From: Bacteroidaceae bacterium
GTDB lineage: Bacteria; Bacteroidota; Bacteroidia; Bacteroidales; Bacteroidaceae
Length of the DNA stretch: 33,832 bases
Direction: 5' to 3'
Assembly (NCBI GenBank): GCA_024398495.1
Contig: JAKSJA010000018.1
Span: 1 to 33,832, forward strand
How positions within the stretch are numbered: the first letter of the stretch is position 1; each line of letters starts with the position of its first letter. This document shows, one piece after another, positions 24,686 to 32,428 of the stretch. Under the pieces are notes generated by a model. It did not search any database. It was not told the origin of the DNA and was given only the letters and a program-made list of their open reading frames with translations. The position numbers and the translations under genes were made by a program.

Positions 24686-26863
24686 ATGAAAAAAGTATTA
24701 GGATTGTTTCTCGTAACTATGGCCGCCGGCAGCATGCCGTCAATGGCGGATGAAAAGACAGATACCTTGCAGGACAAACATCTCGGAGAAGTGGTGGTGA
24801 CAGCTCAGAAACCAGTCGTGAAGCAGAAGGACGACAGGATTATCTACGACATGAAAAGCGACGACGAGGCAAAGACGAACACCTTGAAGGATATGTTGAA
24901 GAAAGTACCTTTTGTCACCGTTGACCAAGACGGTAACATACAGATAGAAGGCAAGGGTAACATTCGTATCTATAAGGACGGCAAACCAAACAACTCGCTG
25001 ACGAAGAATGCAAAGCAGATTCTTGATGCCATACCTGCATCACTTATCGACCATGTTGATGTCATCAGGACTCCGGGTGCGAAATATGATGCGGAAGGTG
25101 TTGACGGAATCATTGACATAGTGTTCAAGAAAAACACCAGTCTTGACGGCATCATGGGGCAGGTGGAACTGCAGACTACAGACCAGAGCGACCCTGTGGC
25201 AAATATATACCTTGCGGGTAAACGTGGTAAACTGGATATTTCAGCAAACTATACCTTCGTAGGACTCATGGCACCTCATAGCGAGAGCGACCAGTCAACG
25301 GAGGTGCATTATCTGAATAGTGGCAACGACTACAAGAACCAGTTTCGTCAGGAGTTTAGTGGTAATGCTCAGATAATAGGCCTTGAAGGTTCCTACGACA
25401 TAGACTCTCTCAATCTCATCACCATGTCGTTGAATGGTTTTCTGAATAATGTCAACATAGACGGTCATGGCGATGTGGCTATGATGAATGGCAGTGATGT
25501 GCTGTATGCCTTTCATGAGAATTATGACGACAGCCGTCAGTCGTATTACAACTTTGACGGAAAGATTGACTTTCAGCATCTCACTCATCGTCATGGAGAG
25601 ATACTGACAGCATCCTATCTGCTCTCTACCTCAAACACGCACTCCCAGATAGGTGAAAACTATTCCGACTGGATAAAGCGGCCACCATATTATGATTACG
25701 ACAGATATTTCCGCGATAATGACGGTCGTTTTGTCGAGCATACCTTGCAAATTGACTGGGAACGTCCTATAACGCTCAACCATAAATTGAACTTCGGAGC
25801 AAAATATATCAACAGAAACAACTCCTCCGATGGAAAGCAGGAACACGATGACGTGGTGTTTTCTACCAACGATTTCAGCCATATCACCAACGTAGCGGCA
25901 GCGTATGCGGAATACCGTTTCGTAAGTCCTAAATGGAGTGCATCTGCTGGTTTGCGATATGAATATTCCTATCTCAAGGCAGAGTTTTATGACGGTAGTG
26001 CCGATGACTATTCGCGAAACCTCAGCGACTTTGTACCATTTGCCAGTGTTACGTATAGGATGAACGATGCCAACACGCTGAACTTCAACTATTCCTCACG
26101 CGTTGAGCGACCGGGTATTGACTATCTGAATCCTTTCCGTGTGGAAGATATGACGCAGATAAAGGAGGGAAATCCCTACCTCGACAGTTCACGTCCTAAC
26201 AAACTCACGCTTTCCTATACATACCTGAATCCTAAGTTTATGGGTAGTTTCAACCTTTCGTCATCATTCAATAGTGATGGCATAGGTCTCATCAGAAAGG
26301 ATTTGGATGGTAAAATCTATTCCACATACGGCAACATACAGAAATATAACAATTATGCAGCCTCTGTCTTTATGCGCTGGCAACCGTCAGCGAAGACAAA
26401 CCTTACCATAAACTTCTCTGGTGGATGGACGAAGGTAGAGAATGATGAGTTGGCTTTGAGTCAAAGTCGCTGGAACTGGTCAGGCAATATGTATCTCACG
26501 CAGGAATTGTTATGGAAAGTCAAACTGAATGCCCATGCAGGACTTTGGCAGAGCCCTGTCAATGATGTGTATAGCCATGGCGACCCTGTTTTCTGGCATG
26601 GGATAAGCATGCAGCGTTCTTTTCTCAAGGAAGACCGTCTGACGGTGCGCTTGGGTGTCAGCAATCCGTTCACACAGACGCAGACATACAAGAACTACAT
26701 GACACAGGGCGATTTTACCAGCAAATATGTCAATGAGCGTACTGCACGTTGGATAAGTGGTAGCATATCCTATCGTTTCGGTTCTCTCAAGTCGCGTGTG
26801 AAGAAAGCACAGAAGACTATAACCAACGATGACCTCGTTGGGCAGAAGAAAAGTAATGACTGA
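24686..26863 (+). CDS. TonB-dependent-receptor-like outer-membrane barrel protein
   Basis: The 725-residue product has a signal peptide (MKKVLGLFLVTMAAGSMPSM), a plug-like domain starting LGEVVVTAQKPVVKQKDD with LKKVPFVTVDQDGNIQIEG and VIRTPGAKYDAEGVDGIIDI, and then a long beta-barrel region (about 140-700) of the outer-membrane beta-barrel family 3 type (NFNYSSRVERPGIDYLNPF is characteristic). Unlike many Bacteroidetes relatives it lacks the N-terminal carboxypeptidase-like domain. No SusD-like partner is present, so it is not a typical glycan-uptake pair. The C-terminus has a short polar tail after SISYRFGSL. Substrate unknown; possibly controlled by the divergent ECF sigma factor. Confidence 0.9.
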   Translation: MKKVLGLFLVTMAAGSMPSMADEKTDTLQDKHLGEVVVTAQKPVVKQKDDRIIYDMKSDDEAKTNTLKDMLKKVPFVTVDQDGNIQIEGKGNIRIYKDGKPNNSLTKNAKQILDAIPASLIDHVDVIRTPGAKYDAEGVDGIIDIVFKKNTSLDGIMGQVELQTTDQSDPVANIYLAGKRGKLDISANYTFVGLMAPHSESDQSTEVHYLNSGNDYKNQFRQEFSGNAQIIGLEGSYDIDSLNLITMSLNGFLNNVNIDGHGDVAMMNGSDVLYAFHENYDDSRQSYYNFDGKIDFQHLTHRHGEILTASYLLSTSNTHSQIGENYSDWIKRPPYYDYDRYFRDNDGRFVEHTLQIDWERPITLNHKLNFGAKYINRNNSSDGKQEHDDVVFSTNDFSHITNVAAAYAEYRFVSPKWSASAGLRYEYSYLKAEFYDGSADDYSRNLSDFVPFASVTYRMNDANTLNFNYSSRVERPGIDYLNPFRVEDMTQIKEGNPYLDSSRPNKLTLSYTYLNPKFMGSFNLSSSFNSDGIGLIRKDLDGKIYSTYGNIQKYNNYAASVFMRWQPSAKTNLTINFSGGWTKVENDELALSQSRWNWSGNMYLTQELLWKVKLNAHAGLWQSPVNDVYSHGDPVFWHGISMQRSFLKEDRLTVRLGVSNPFTQTQTYKNYMTQGDFTSKYVNERTARWISGSISYRFGSLKSRVKKAQKTITNDDLVGQKKSND

Positions 26864-26881
26864 GGGGTTTAATGGTAGCCT

Positions 26882-26957
26882 ACCCCCAGCCCCTCCCTAA
26901 AGGGAGGGGAGTTAAAAAGTCTCTCCCTTCAGGGGGAGATTTAGAGGAGGCTGAGGA
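26882..26957. repeat. Compound palindromic (REP-like) intergenic repeat
   Basis: The gap between the receptor and queH genes holds a C/G-rich double hairpin: CCCCTCCC (26890-26897) pairs with GGGAGGGG (26902-26909) around a TAAA loop, a second stem CTCCC/GGGGGAG follows at 26922-26937, and the outer arms CAGCCCCTCC and GAGGAGGCTG can also pair. Both flanking genes converge on it, so it can act as a bidirectional terminator. Its style is that of dispersed palindromic repeats known in Bacteroidetes genomes. Confidence 0.65.
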
Positions 26958-26958
26958 T

Positions 26959-27588
26959 TTAGGAGAGGCTTCCCTTTCTTGAAAACTCACAGCCACAATA
27001 GTTTTGTCGGTAGAGGTTGTATTTTCGTGACAATTCGATGGAGCGTTTGTAACCTTCGTTTTTCTTGAAGTCGCTGTTGAGAAACGCCATTTCATCGAAC
27101 TGTTTCACTATCTCCTCGCCAATGCTGTTCAGTAGTTCTGCATCTTTCAGCGGACTTATGGTGAGGGTTGTGGAGATAAATACTTTTCCTTGTATTGTCG
27201 CTCTTGCTTTCTCTGCCGTCTTTGCCAGTCGCAGACGGAAACACTTTTCGCATCTCGCACCGCCTTCTGGCTCCCTCTCCAGTCCTTTTGCAACAGCAGC
27301 AAACGCCTTAGGCTCGTACTCCCCTTCAACAAATTCTATGGGGTGTCTTGCAGGCATCTCGGCAATGAGTCTCTTTACCTCGGCAACACGTTTGCCGTAT
27401 TCTTCTCTGTCAGTAATGTTTGGATTGTAGTAGAACACCGTTATGTGAAAGTAGTCGGACAGATACTCAAGCACATAACTGCTGCATGGGGCGCAACAGC
27501 AATGCAGGAAGAGTTGTGGCACTTCTCCCGACCTCTGTATCTGTGTCAATGTCTTTTCTAATTCCTTTTGGTAGTTGTGTTTCATCAT
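26959..27588 (-). CDS. queH: Epoxyqueuosine reductase QueH
   Basis: QueH (former DUF208) carries out the last step of queuosine synthesis for tRNA, reducing epoxyqueuosine with an Fe-S cluster. The product of about 209 residues shows HCCCAPCSSYVLEYL, the family signature, YYNPNITDREEY, EGGARCEKCFRLRL and the C-terminal YRQNYCGCEFS, together supplying the conserved cysteines. Start: a -7 box (TAACTTTG, 27621-27628 on the minus strand) lies inside the longest open frame, so the in-frame ATG at 27642 would precede the transcript start; the ATG at 27588 (or 27585) fits. It is a single gene, divergent from the EFR1 gene. Confidence 0.93.
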   Translation of the reverse strand: MMKHNYQKELEKTLTQIQRSGEVPQLFLHCCCAPCSSYVLEYLSDYFHITVFYYNPNITDREEYGKRVAEVKRLIAEMPARHPIEFVEGEYEPKAFAAVAKGLEREPEGGARCEKCFRLRLAKTAEKARATIQGKVFISTTLTISPLKDAELLNSIGEEIVKQFDEMAFLNSDFKKNEGYKRSIELSRKYNLYRQNYCGCEFSRKGSLS

Positions 27589-27620
27589 AACTTTAATGCC
27601 GACTAATTTCGACTGGAGGT

Positions 27621-27628
27621 CAAAGTTA
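27621..27628 (-). promoter_or_regulatory. -7 box of queH
   Basis: The minus strand reads TAACTTTG, a full TAnnTTTG match, with a start of transcription expected near 27614. It decides the queH start codon in favour of 27588 over 27642. Confidence 0.55.
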
Positions 27629-27636
27629 GTAAAAAG

Positions 27637-27668
27637 TTGCATAATAGTTGAATTTTTTCGTAATTTTG
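27637..27668 (+). promoter_or_regulatory. Promoter of the EFR1-DUF1846-pfkB group
   Basis: TAATTTTG at 27661-27668 is followed by CACGG, the classical Bacteroidetes -7 context, with TTG at 27637-27639 as a -33 element 21 bases upstream. The ATG of the EFR1 gene is at 27691, giving a leader of about 15 bases. Confidence 0.65.
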
Positions 27669-27690
27669 CACGGTTAAATCGTGATGAGTA

Positions 27691-28449
27691 ATGATATACT
27701 ATTTTTCAGGAACAGGCAATTCTCGGTGGGCGGCACAGACTCTTGCCGATTCTCTGCACGAGCATCTCGCCTTCATACCTGACGTAAAGTCTCAGACAAC
27801 CACAGAAAAAGACGATAGGACTCTCGGCATTGTCTTTCCCGTCAACGGATGGATGCCGCCGAAGATTGTACGCGACTTCATCAAACATCTTGACGGTACG
27901 AAGATAGACTATTGTTACTGCCTTATCACCGCCGGTGACAGTATCGGCGAAGCTGTGCGCGTACTGCGTCATGACCTGAAGAAAGTCAACATCCGTCTTG
28001 ATGCAGCCTTTTCTCTGCTCATGCCGGAGAGTTATGTTTGTATGCCGGGGTTCTATACAGATAAACCGGAAAGAGAACGGAGAAAGATAGACAGGGCAAC
28101 GGAAGACTTGAAAGAGTTTGCAGACGACATTCTGAATCGCCACCATGTGGAGAAGACCACCAAAGGCTTTCTGCCGTATCTTCTTACTTACGTCTTGGGC
28201 ATACCTTTCAACCATATATTCATCACGGATAAACCGTTTAAGGTAGATGCCTCGCGCTGTACCCATTGTGGTATGTGTGCCAAGGTGTGCCCCGTACATA
28301 ATATAACGATGTCAGACACACCGGAGTGGCATAAGGATGGTACCTGTACCAACTGTATGGCATGTTATCATCATTGTCCCGTTCATGCCATAAACTATTG
28401 GACAACGAAGAAAAAAGGACAGTATTATTTTGGAAGGAATAAAAGATGA
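27691..28449 (+). CDS. EFR1-type flavodoxin/ferredoxin protein
   Basis: The 252-residue product has a flavodoxin-like N-domain (MIYYFSGTGNSRWAAQTLA, the FMN-phosphate loop, and FPVNGWMPPKIVRDFI) and a C-terminal double ferredoxin with CTHCGMCAKVCP and CTNCMACYHHCP. This is the architecture of the EFR1 family, found in many anaerobes and of uncertain role, probably an electron carrier between flavin and Fe-S centres. It overlaps the DUF1846 start by four bases (ATGA), so the pair is translationally coupled. Confidence 0.9.
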   Translation: MIYYFSGTGNSRWAAQTLADSLHEHLAFIPDVKSQTTTEKDDRTLGIVFPVNGWMPPKIVRDFIKHLDGTKIDYCYCLITAGDSIGEAVRVLRHDLKKVNIRLDAAFSLLMPESYVCMPGFYTDKPERERRKIDRATEDLKEFADDILNRHHVEKTTKGFLPYLLTYVLGIPFNHIFITDKPFKVDASRCTHCGMCAKVCPVHNITMSDTPEWHKDGTCTNCMACYHHCPVHAINYWTTKKKGQYYFGRNKR

Positions 28450-29900
28450 AGACAGGATTTGACAATGAGAAATATCTGCGCATCCAGTCGCAGCATATCA
28501 AGGAGCGTATAGCACAGTTCGGCGACAAACTCTATTTGGAGTTTGGTGGCAAGTTGTTCGACGACCATCATGCCAGTCGCGTACTGCCCGGCTTCAAACC
28601 CGACAGCAAACTGAAGATGCTCGGACAGCTGAAAGACGATGCCGAGATAATAATTGTCATCAGTGCCGTTGACATACAGAAGAACAAGATACGCGAAGAC
28701 CTTGGTATCACCTATGACGCCGACCTGTTGCGTCTGCGTAACGAGTTCATAAACCGTGGCTTCTACGTGTCGTCAGTAGTGATAACACACTACAGCGGAC
28801 AACAGTCTGCCGACCGTTACCGTTCATTCCTTGAACGTCAGGGGATAACGGTATATTATCATCATACCATAGAAGGCTATCCCGAAAATGTGGCACTCAT
28901 AGATTCCGATGAAGGTTTTGGCAAGAACGACTATGTAAAGACAACGCGTCCTCTCGTCATCGTCACCGCACCGGGTCCCGGTAGCGGCAAGATGGCAGTA
29001 TGTCTCAGTCAGCTGTATCAAGAAAACCAGCGTGGCATAAAGGCAGGTTATGCAAAGTTCGAGACGTTCCCTATCTGGAATCTGCCACTTAAACACCCTC
29101 TCAATGTAGCATACGAGGCAGCAACGGTAGATTTGAACGATGTAAACATGATAGACCATTTCCATCTTGAAGCATACGGCAAGATGGCAATAAACTATAA
29201 TCGTGACATAGAGATATTTCCCGTCCTCAATGCAGTCTTTGAGGGTATCTACGGCACCAATCCTTATAAGTCGCCTACTGATATGGGAGTCAATATGGTG
29301 GGCTTCTGCATCTCCGATGATGAAGTGTGCTGTGAGGCATCGAAGGCAGAGATAATACGCCGTTATTATACATCACTCTGCAATCTTGCTGAAAATAAAT
29401 CTACGGAGCATGAAGTCAACGAGATAGCCCTGCTGATGAAGCAGATGAACATTCAAAAGACCGACCGCAAGCCTGTTGTGGCAGCACATGAACGTCAGCG
29501 CAGCAGTAATGTGCCATGCGCAGCCATAGAACTGGAAGATGGCACTGTCATCACCTCCGAGACCTCATCATTGTTAGGGCCGAGTGCAGCACTCATCCTC
29601 AACGCCACGAAATACATTGCAGGCATACCGCATGAGATAAAACTCATCCCACAGAATATGATAGAGCCTATACAGAATACCAAGGTGGGACTCCTGCACG
29701 GTCATAATCCACGACTGCATACTGATGAAGTGCTGGTGGCACTCTCTATGCTCAGTCTTACCGACGACAACTGTCGCAAGGCACTTGCCGTCCTGCCACA
29801 GTTTGAAGGCTGTCAGGTACACAGCACGGTAATGCTCAGCGAGGTGGATAGAAAAATCTTCAAAAAGTTAGGAGTCGAACTCACCTGCGACCCGAATTAG
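28446..29900 (+). CDS. DUF1846 family protein
   Basis: The 484-residue product matches the DUF1846 family in length and in its landmark segments: FDNEKYLRIQSQHIKERI at the start, ELEDGTVITSETSSLLGPSA and the C-terminal CQVHSTVMLSEVD. A loop VTAPGPGSGKMAVCLSQ near residue 175 looks like a nucleotide-binding P-loop with the first Gly replaced. Members are widespread in Firmicutes and Bacteroidetes anaerobes and have no established function. Coupling with the EFR1 electron carrier by a four-base overlap suggests a redox or nucleotide-linked reaction, which is inference. Confidence 0.88.
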   Translation: MKTGFDNEKYLRIQSQHIKERIAQFGDKLYLEFGGKLFDDHHASRVLPGFKPDSKLKMLGQLKDDAEIIIVISAVDIQKNKIREDLGITYDADLLRLRNEFINRGFYVSSVVITHYSGQQSADRYRSFLERQGITVYYHHTIEGYPENVALIDSDEGFGKNDYVKTTRPLVIVTAPGPGSGKMAVCLSQLYQENQRGIKAGYAKFETFPIWNLPLKHPLNVAYEAATVDLNDVNMIDHFHLEAYGKMAINYNRDIEIFPVLNAVFEGIYGTNPYKSPTDMGVNMVGFCISDDEVCCEASKAEIIRRYYTSLCNLAENKSTEHEVNEIALLMKQMNIQKTDRKPVVAAHERQRSSNVPCAAIELEDGTVITSETSSLLGPSAALILNATKYIAGIPHEIKLIPQNMIEPIQNTKVGLLHGHNPRLHTDEVLVALSMLSLTDDNCRKALAVLPQFEGCQVHSTVMLSEVDRKIFKKLGVELTCDPN

Positions 29901-29909
29901 GAGACTAAA

Positions 29910-29980
29910 CCGTAAAACCTCACAACCGTAAAACCTCACAACCGTAAAACCGCATAACCTCACAACCTCACAACCGTAAA
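29910..29980 (+). repeat. Short tandem repeats before the pfkB-type gene
   Basis: The unit CCGTAAAACCTCACAA (16 bases) occurs perfectly at 29910-29925 and 29926-29941, then as a variant at 29942-29957, followed by two copies of its second half, CCTCACAA (29958-29973), and a final CCGTAAAA running into the ATG of the sugar kinase gene. It fills the whole gap between the DUF1846 stop and the kinase start, and probably changes in copy number by slippage. Confidence 0.9.
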
Positions 29981-29982
29981 AA

Positions 29983-30930
29983 ATGAAAATAATTGGACTC
30001 GGAGAAACCGTTTACGACATTATCTTCAAAGATAATCAACCGCTGCGGGCAGTGCCCGGAGGTAGCACCTTCAACGCCATCATCTCACTCGGACGTACCA
30101 GCCACCTGTTGCAACAGAAGCCAGACGTCTGTTTCATCTCCGAGACCGGTGACGACCATGTGGGGCAGATGATTCTCGACTTCCTCCACGATAGTGGAGT
30201 GTCGTCAGAATATGTCACCGTAAACAAAGGAACCAAAACGCACCTCTCTCTCGCCTTCCTTGACGAGAACAGCGATGCACACTACACCTTCTACAAAGAC
30301 CATGAAAATGCCGACATCTCCGACAACTGCCCATCCATCACAGCTTCCGACATACTCCTCTTTGGCAGTTTCTTTGCCATCAACCCCGTTCTGCGCACAC
30401 GCACACGGCACATACTGCAACAGGCACATGCCGCCGGAGCAATGATTTATTATGACATCAACTTCCGACGTCCTCACCTTGCACAACTTGATGCCGTCAT
30501 GCCGAACATAACGGAAAACTACTCTCTTGCTACCATAGTGCGAGGGTCGTTGGATGATTTCGATATCCTCTATGACACACGCGACAAGGAACGCATATAC
30601 CGCGAGTATGTGTCGCCATACTGTCCATATCTCATCATCACAGACGGTAGCAACACCATCACCGTTTTTACCCCTCATACCCGTTACGATTATCCTGTGA
30701 CAGCCTTATCGCAAGTCGTCAGCACCATTGGGGCAGGGGATAACTTCAACGCAGGCTTCATCTTCGCCATTGCCAACGCCAAGGTCAGCATGAAACCTGC
30801 AACATGGAGTTCTCCTGAGCAAAGTCGAAGGAACTTCGCACCCCTTGTCGCCACGGCTCAGCACTTCTCACAGGCAGTATGCCAGAGCGTTTTCAACTAC
30901 GTGGAAAAAGACTTCCGTATAGACTTATAA
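29983..30930 (+). CDS. PfkB-family carbohydrate kinase
   Basis: PfkB (ribokinase-type) enzymes phosphorylate sugars or nucleosides. The 315-residue product opens MKIIGLGETVYDIIF, with PGGSTFNAIISLGR (substrate site), YYDINFRRPH, LIITDGSNTITVF and the catalytic STIGAGDNFNAGF near the C-terminus. After the catalytic helix there is a short extra loop, TWSSPEQSRRNFAP, encoded by a dispersed palindromic repeat inserted in frame (30808-30835). Start ATG at 29983 follows the tandem repeats directly. It is read in the same direction as EFR1-DUF1846. The sugar substrate is not determinable here. Confidence 0.9.
   Translation: MKIIGLGETVYDIIFKDNQPLRAVPGGSTFNAIISLGRTSHLLQQKPDVCFISETGDDHVGQMILDFLHDSGVSSEYVTVNKGTKTHLSLAFLDENSDAHYTFYKDHENADISDNCPSITASDILLFGSFFAINPVLRTRTRHILQQAHAAGAMIYYDINFRRPHLAQLDAVMPNITENYSLATIVRGSLDDFDILYDTRDKERIYREYVSPYCPYLIITDGSNTITVFTPHTRYDYPVTALSQVVSTIGAGDNFNAGFIFAIANAKVSMKPATWSSPEQSRRNFAPLVATAQHFSQAVCQSVFNYVEKDFRIDL
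30808..30835 (+). repeat. Dispersed palindromic repeat inside the kinase gene
   Basis: The stretch AGTTCTCCTGAGC (30808-30820), AAA, GTCGAAGGAACT (30824-30835) has matching ends (AGTTC/GAACT) and the core CTGAGCAAAGTCGAAG, a type of sequence found as interspersed repeats in many Bacteroidetes genomes. It keeps the reading frame and adds residues around SSPEQSRRN to a surface loop of the kinase. Confidence 0.65.
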
Positions 30931-31044
30931 ATGTCACCTTGTCACTTTCTCCTCTGCCACACAGTCATTGTGCATCATCATCGTTAGCGCGTTCTGAACA
31001 ACAACAAAAACGACAGACATTCCCGACTGCCGTTCTTTACAAAT

Positions 31045-31440
31045 CTATTTCTTCCTACCTATTACCCTCAATAGTACAGGCGGCTGATTGCGAAAACACA
31101 CACTTGCAGACTGGGTTACAAATCCATCATCTTTATCTACCTTTACCGTCATCTTCATCTCGCCTCGTTCACCAGCTTTTATTACCTTATGAGGATAAGA
31201 AAAGGTAGTACAGCCACATGTTGTCTTGACCTCATCTATAGCCTGAGGCTCGCCAGTATCATTATAGTATTTGAACGTTGCGTTAAGTGTCTTCAGTCCT
31301 GTAATGTCTGGGAATATCTTTTTTTTCTCTAAAAAGATAAATTTCCAGTGGCGGTCAAATTTCGGCTTTTCCTGCTTTGAACATCCCCAAAACAGAAAAA
31401 CTAAAACCACTCCAACACACAGTATTAATTTCTTCTTCAT
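31045..31440 (-). CDS. DUF1573 lipoprotein
   Basis: The 131-residue product starts MKKKLILCVGVVLVFLFWGC, a lipoprotein signal with a cysteine at 20. The mature part has the DUF1573 core: LNATFKYYNDTGEPQAIDEV, TTCGCTTFSYPHKVIKAG and GERGEMKMTVKV, an Ig-like fold with a conserved CGC motif. DUF1573 proteins are common envelope lipoproteins of Bacteroidetes with unknown function. Start: the ATG at 31440 matches the identical start region of the gene at 32536-33003; a longer frame to 31476 would run into a hairpin repeat. It is the last gene of the minus-strand cluster of small membrane proteins. Confidence 0.87.
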   Translation of the reverse strand: MKKKLILCVGVVLVFLFWGCSKQEKPKFDRHWKFIFLEKKKIFPDITGLKTLNATFKYYNDTGEPQAIDEVKTTCGCTTFSYPHKVIKAGERGEMKMTVKVDKDDGFVTQSASVCFRNQPPVLLRVIGRKK

Positions 31441-31455
31441 AACTATATCATTCAA

Positions 31456-31488
31456 ATCTCCACTCCCTTGTACCAAAGGAGTGGAGAT
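31456..31488. repeat. Hairpin repeat, copy 1
   Basis: ATCTCCACTCC (31456-31466) and GGAGTGGAGAT (31478-31488) form a perfect 11-bp stem with an 11-base loop that itself can pair (TTG/CAA). It lies between the stop of the 78-residue gene and the DUF1573 start. A second, diverged copy is at 32078-32107. Confidence 0.8.
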
Positions 31489-31497
31489 GCACCATAT

Positions 31498-31734
31498 TTA
31501 TGTAAATAAACTCATATATTTGTCAATGTCCTCTGACAGAGTATCAATCTCCATCCACTCGTAACATAATAACATTACAAGCAATAAGATTGCGACATCA
31601 TATAAAAGTGATTTCCATTGCTTATTACGTATATCTGTTCGAATATGACGTACATATACACATATGCCATACACACCTAATACAAGTATAGCACATCTCA
31701 AAACAATTACTACAGAACTCAAAAATACATCCAT
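31498..31734 (-). CDS. Small membrane protein, 78 aa, unknown
   Basis: Two hydrophobic segments are visible: about residues 5-27 (LSSVVIVLRCAILVLGVYGI) and 44-60 (LLYDVAILLLVMLLCY), separated by a basic loop (VRHIRTDIRNKQWK), and an acidic tail (EIDTLSEDIDKYMSLFT). No family was recognised. It sits 15 bases after the 89-residue gene and ahead of the DUF1573 gene on the same strand. Its AT-rich codon use matches the neighbouring small genes and differs from the housekeeping part of the window. Confidence 0.65.
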   Translation of the reverse strand: MDVFLSSVVIVLRCAILVLGVYGICVYVRHIRTDIRNKQWKSLLYDVAILLLVMLLCYEWMEIDTLSEDIDKYMSLFT

Positions 31735-31749
31735 AACGATAAATTATTG

Positions 31750-32019
31750 TTACAATAATATGATTATTTTCACAACGCAAAGAATAAGCAAAATTATATC
31801 TAATGTAATAGTGCCATTTTTAGTACCTTCTGCATGTTTCATTAGGTAGATAACTCGACATAAATATATCAGCCCCATTATCCCCAGCAAAAAATAACTC
31901 AACCGGATATGGCAACAATCATACCATATCATGTCATAATTCGCATGATTTATTGGAAACGAAAATATCAATAACCCCAGAAACAATAACAAAGTGTCAA
32001 GTTTAGTTAGTGTTTTCAT
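31750..32019 (-). CDS. Small membrane protein, 89 aa, unknown
   Basis: Three hydrophobic segments are seen: about 7-24 (LDTLLLFLGLLIFSFPI), 40-60 (LSYFLLGIMGLIYLCRVIYL) and 70-89 (TLDIILLILCVVKIIILL). A stretch with two adjacent cysteines (YDCCHIR) lies between the first two. No family recognised. It is in the middle of the minus-strand cluster of small membrane proteins, 15 bases before the next gene. Confidence 0.65.
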   Translation of the reverse strand: MKTLTKLDTLLLFLGLLIFSFPINHANYDMIWYDCCHIRLSYFLLGIMGLIYLCRVIYLMKHAEGTKNGTITLDIILLILCVVKIIILL

Positions 32020-32077
32020 AATTTTAGTATTTCATACATTTATCAAAATCTTGAAGTGCACGATCATTGTATTTAAA

Positions 32078-32107
32078 ATCTCCACTCCGCTGGAATACAG
32101 TGGAGAT
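32078..32107. repeat. Hairpin repeat, copy 2
   Basis: ATCTCCACT (32078-32086) and AGTGGAGAT (32099-32107) form a 9-bp stem around a 12-base loop. The stem sequence and the flanking GC are the same as in the copy at 31456-31488, while the loops differ. It occupies the gap between two small membrane protein genes. Confidence 0.75.
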
Positions 32108-32134
32108 GCTACAGGTTATAGGCTATAGTTGTTA

Positions 32135-32356
32135 TTAAATCAAAGTCAATACCCAGTCTTTGATTTCATATATTGCATTAATAGGCCATATCTGGGGATA
32201 TATATATACAGACATTATAATCACAATGATAAGCCCCCAATAGTTTTTTAGTTTTATATTATTTATTATAGACTTTATTGTTATATATGCAATAAAAATA
32301 AATAAAGCAACACCTATAAAGCATGCCGAAATGTGAAAGAATAAATCCCAATTCAT
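32135..32356 (-). CDS. Small membrane protein, 73 aa, unknown
   Basis: The product has two hydrophobic segments, about residues 6-28 (FFHISACFIGVALFIFIAYI) and 40-56 (WGLIIVIIMSVYIYPQIW). It begins MNWDLFFH. No family recognised. It is bounded by the deleted DUF1573 remnant upstream (32429-32498) and a hairpin repeat downstream (32078-32107). The gap 32357-32535 holds only the remnant and AT-rich sequence. Confidence 0.6.
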   Translation of the reverse strand: MNWDLFFHISACFIGVALFIFIAYITIKSIINNIKLKNYWGLIIVIIMSVYIYPQIWPINAIYEIKDWVLTLI

Positions 32357-32428
32357 ATTAGTTGTTATTTATAAGCCATCATCACAATTCTTAAGATCAG
32401 CTACCATAATTGCCAGACCTACACCATT

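Noticed and set aside
24686-26863. SusC/SusD-type glycan uptake locus
   Set aside because: No SusD-like lipoprotein or glycoside hydrolase is adjacent, and the receptor lacks the N-terminal carboxypeptidase-like domain.
27589-27642. ATG at 27642 as start of queH
   Set aside because: A full -7 box lies within this extension, and the added residues are not part of the QueH family.
31441-31476. Longer start of the DUF1573 gene at 31476
   Set aside because: It would place the hairpin repeat in coding sequence and lose the lipoprotein signal; the ATG at 31440 matches the shared start module.
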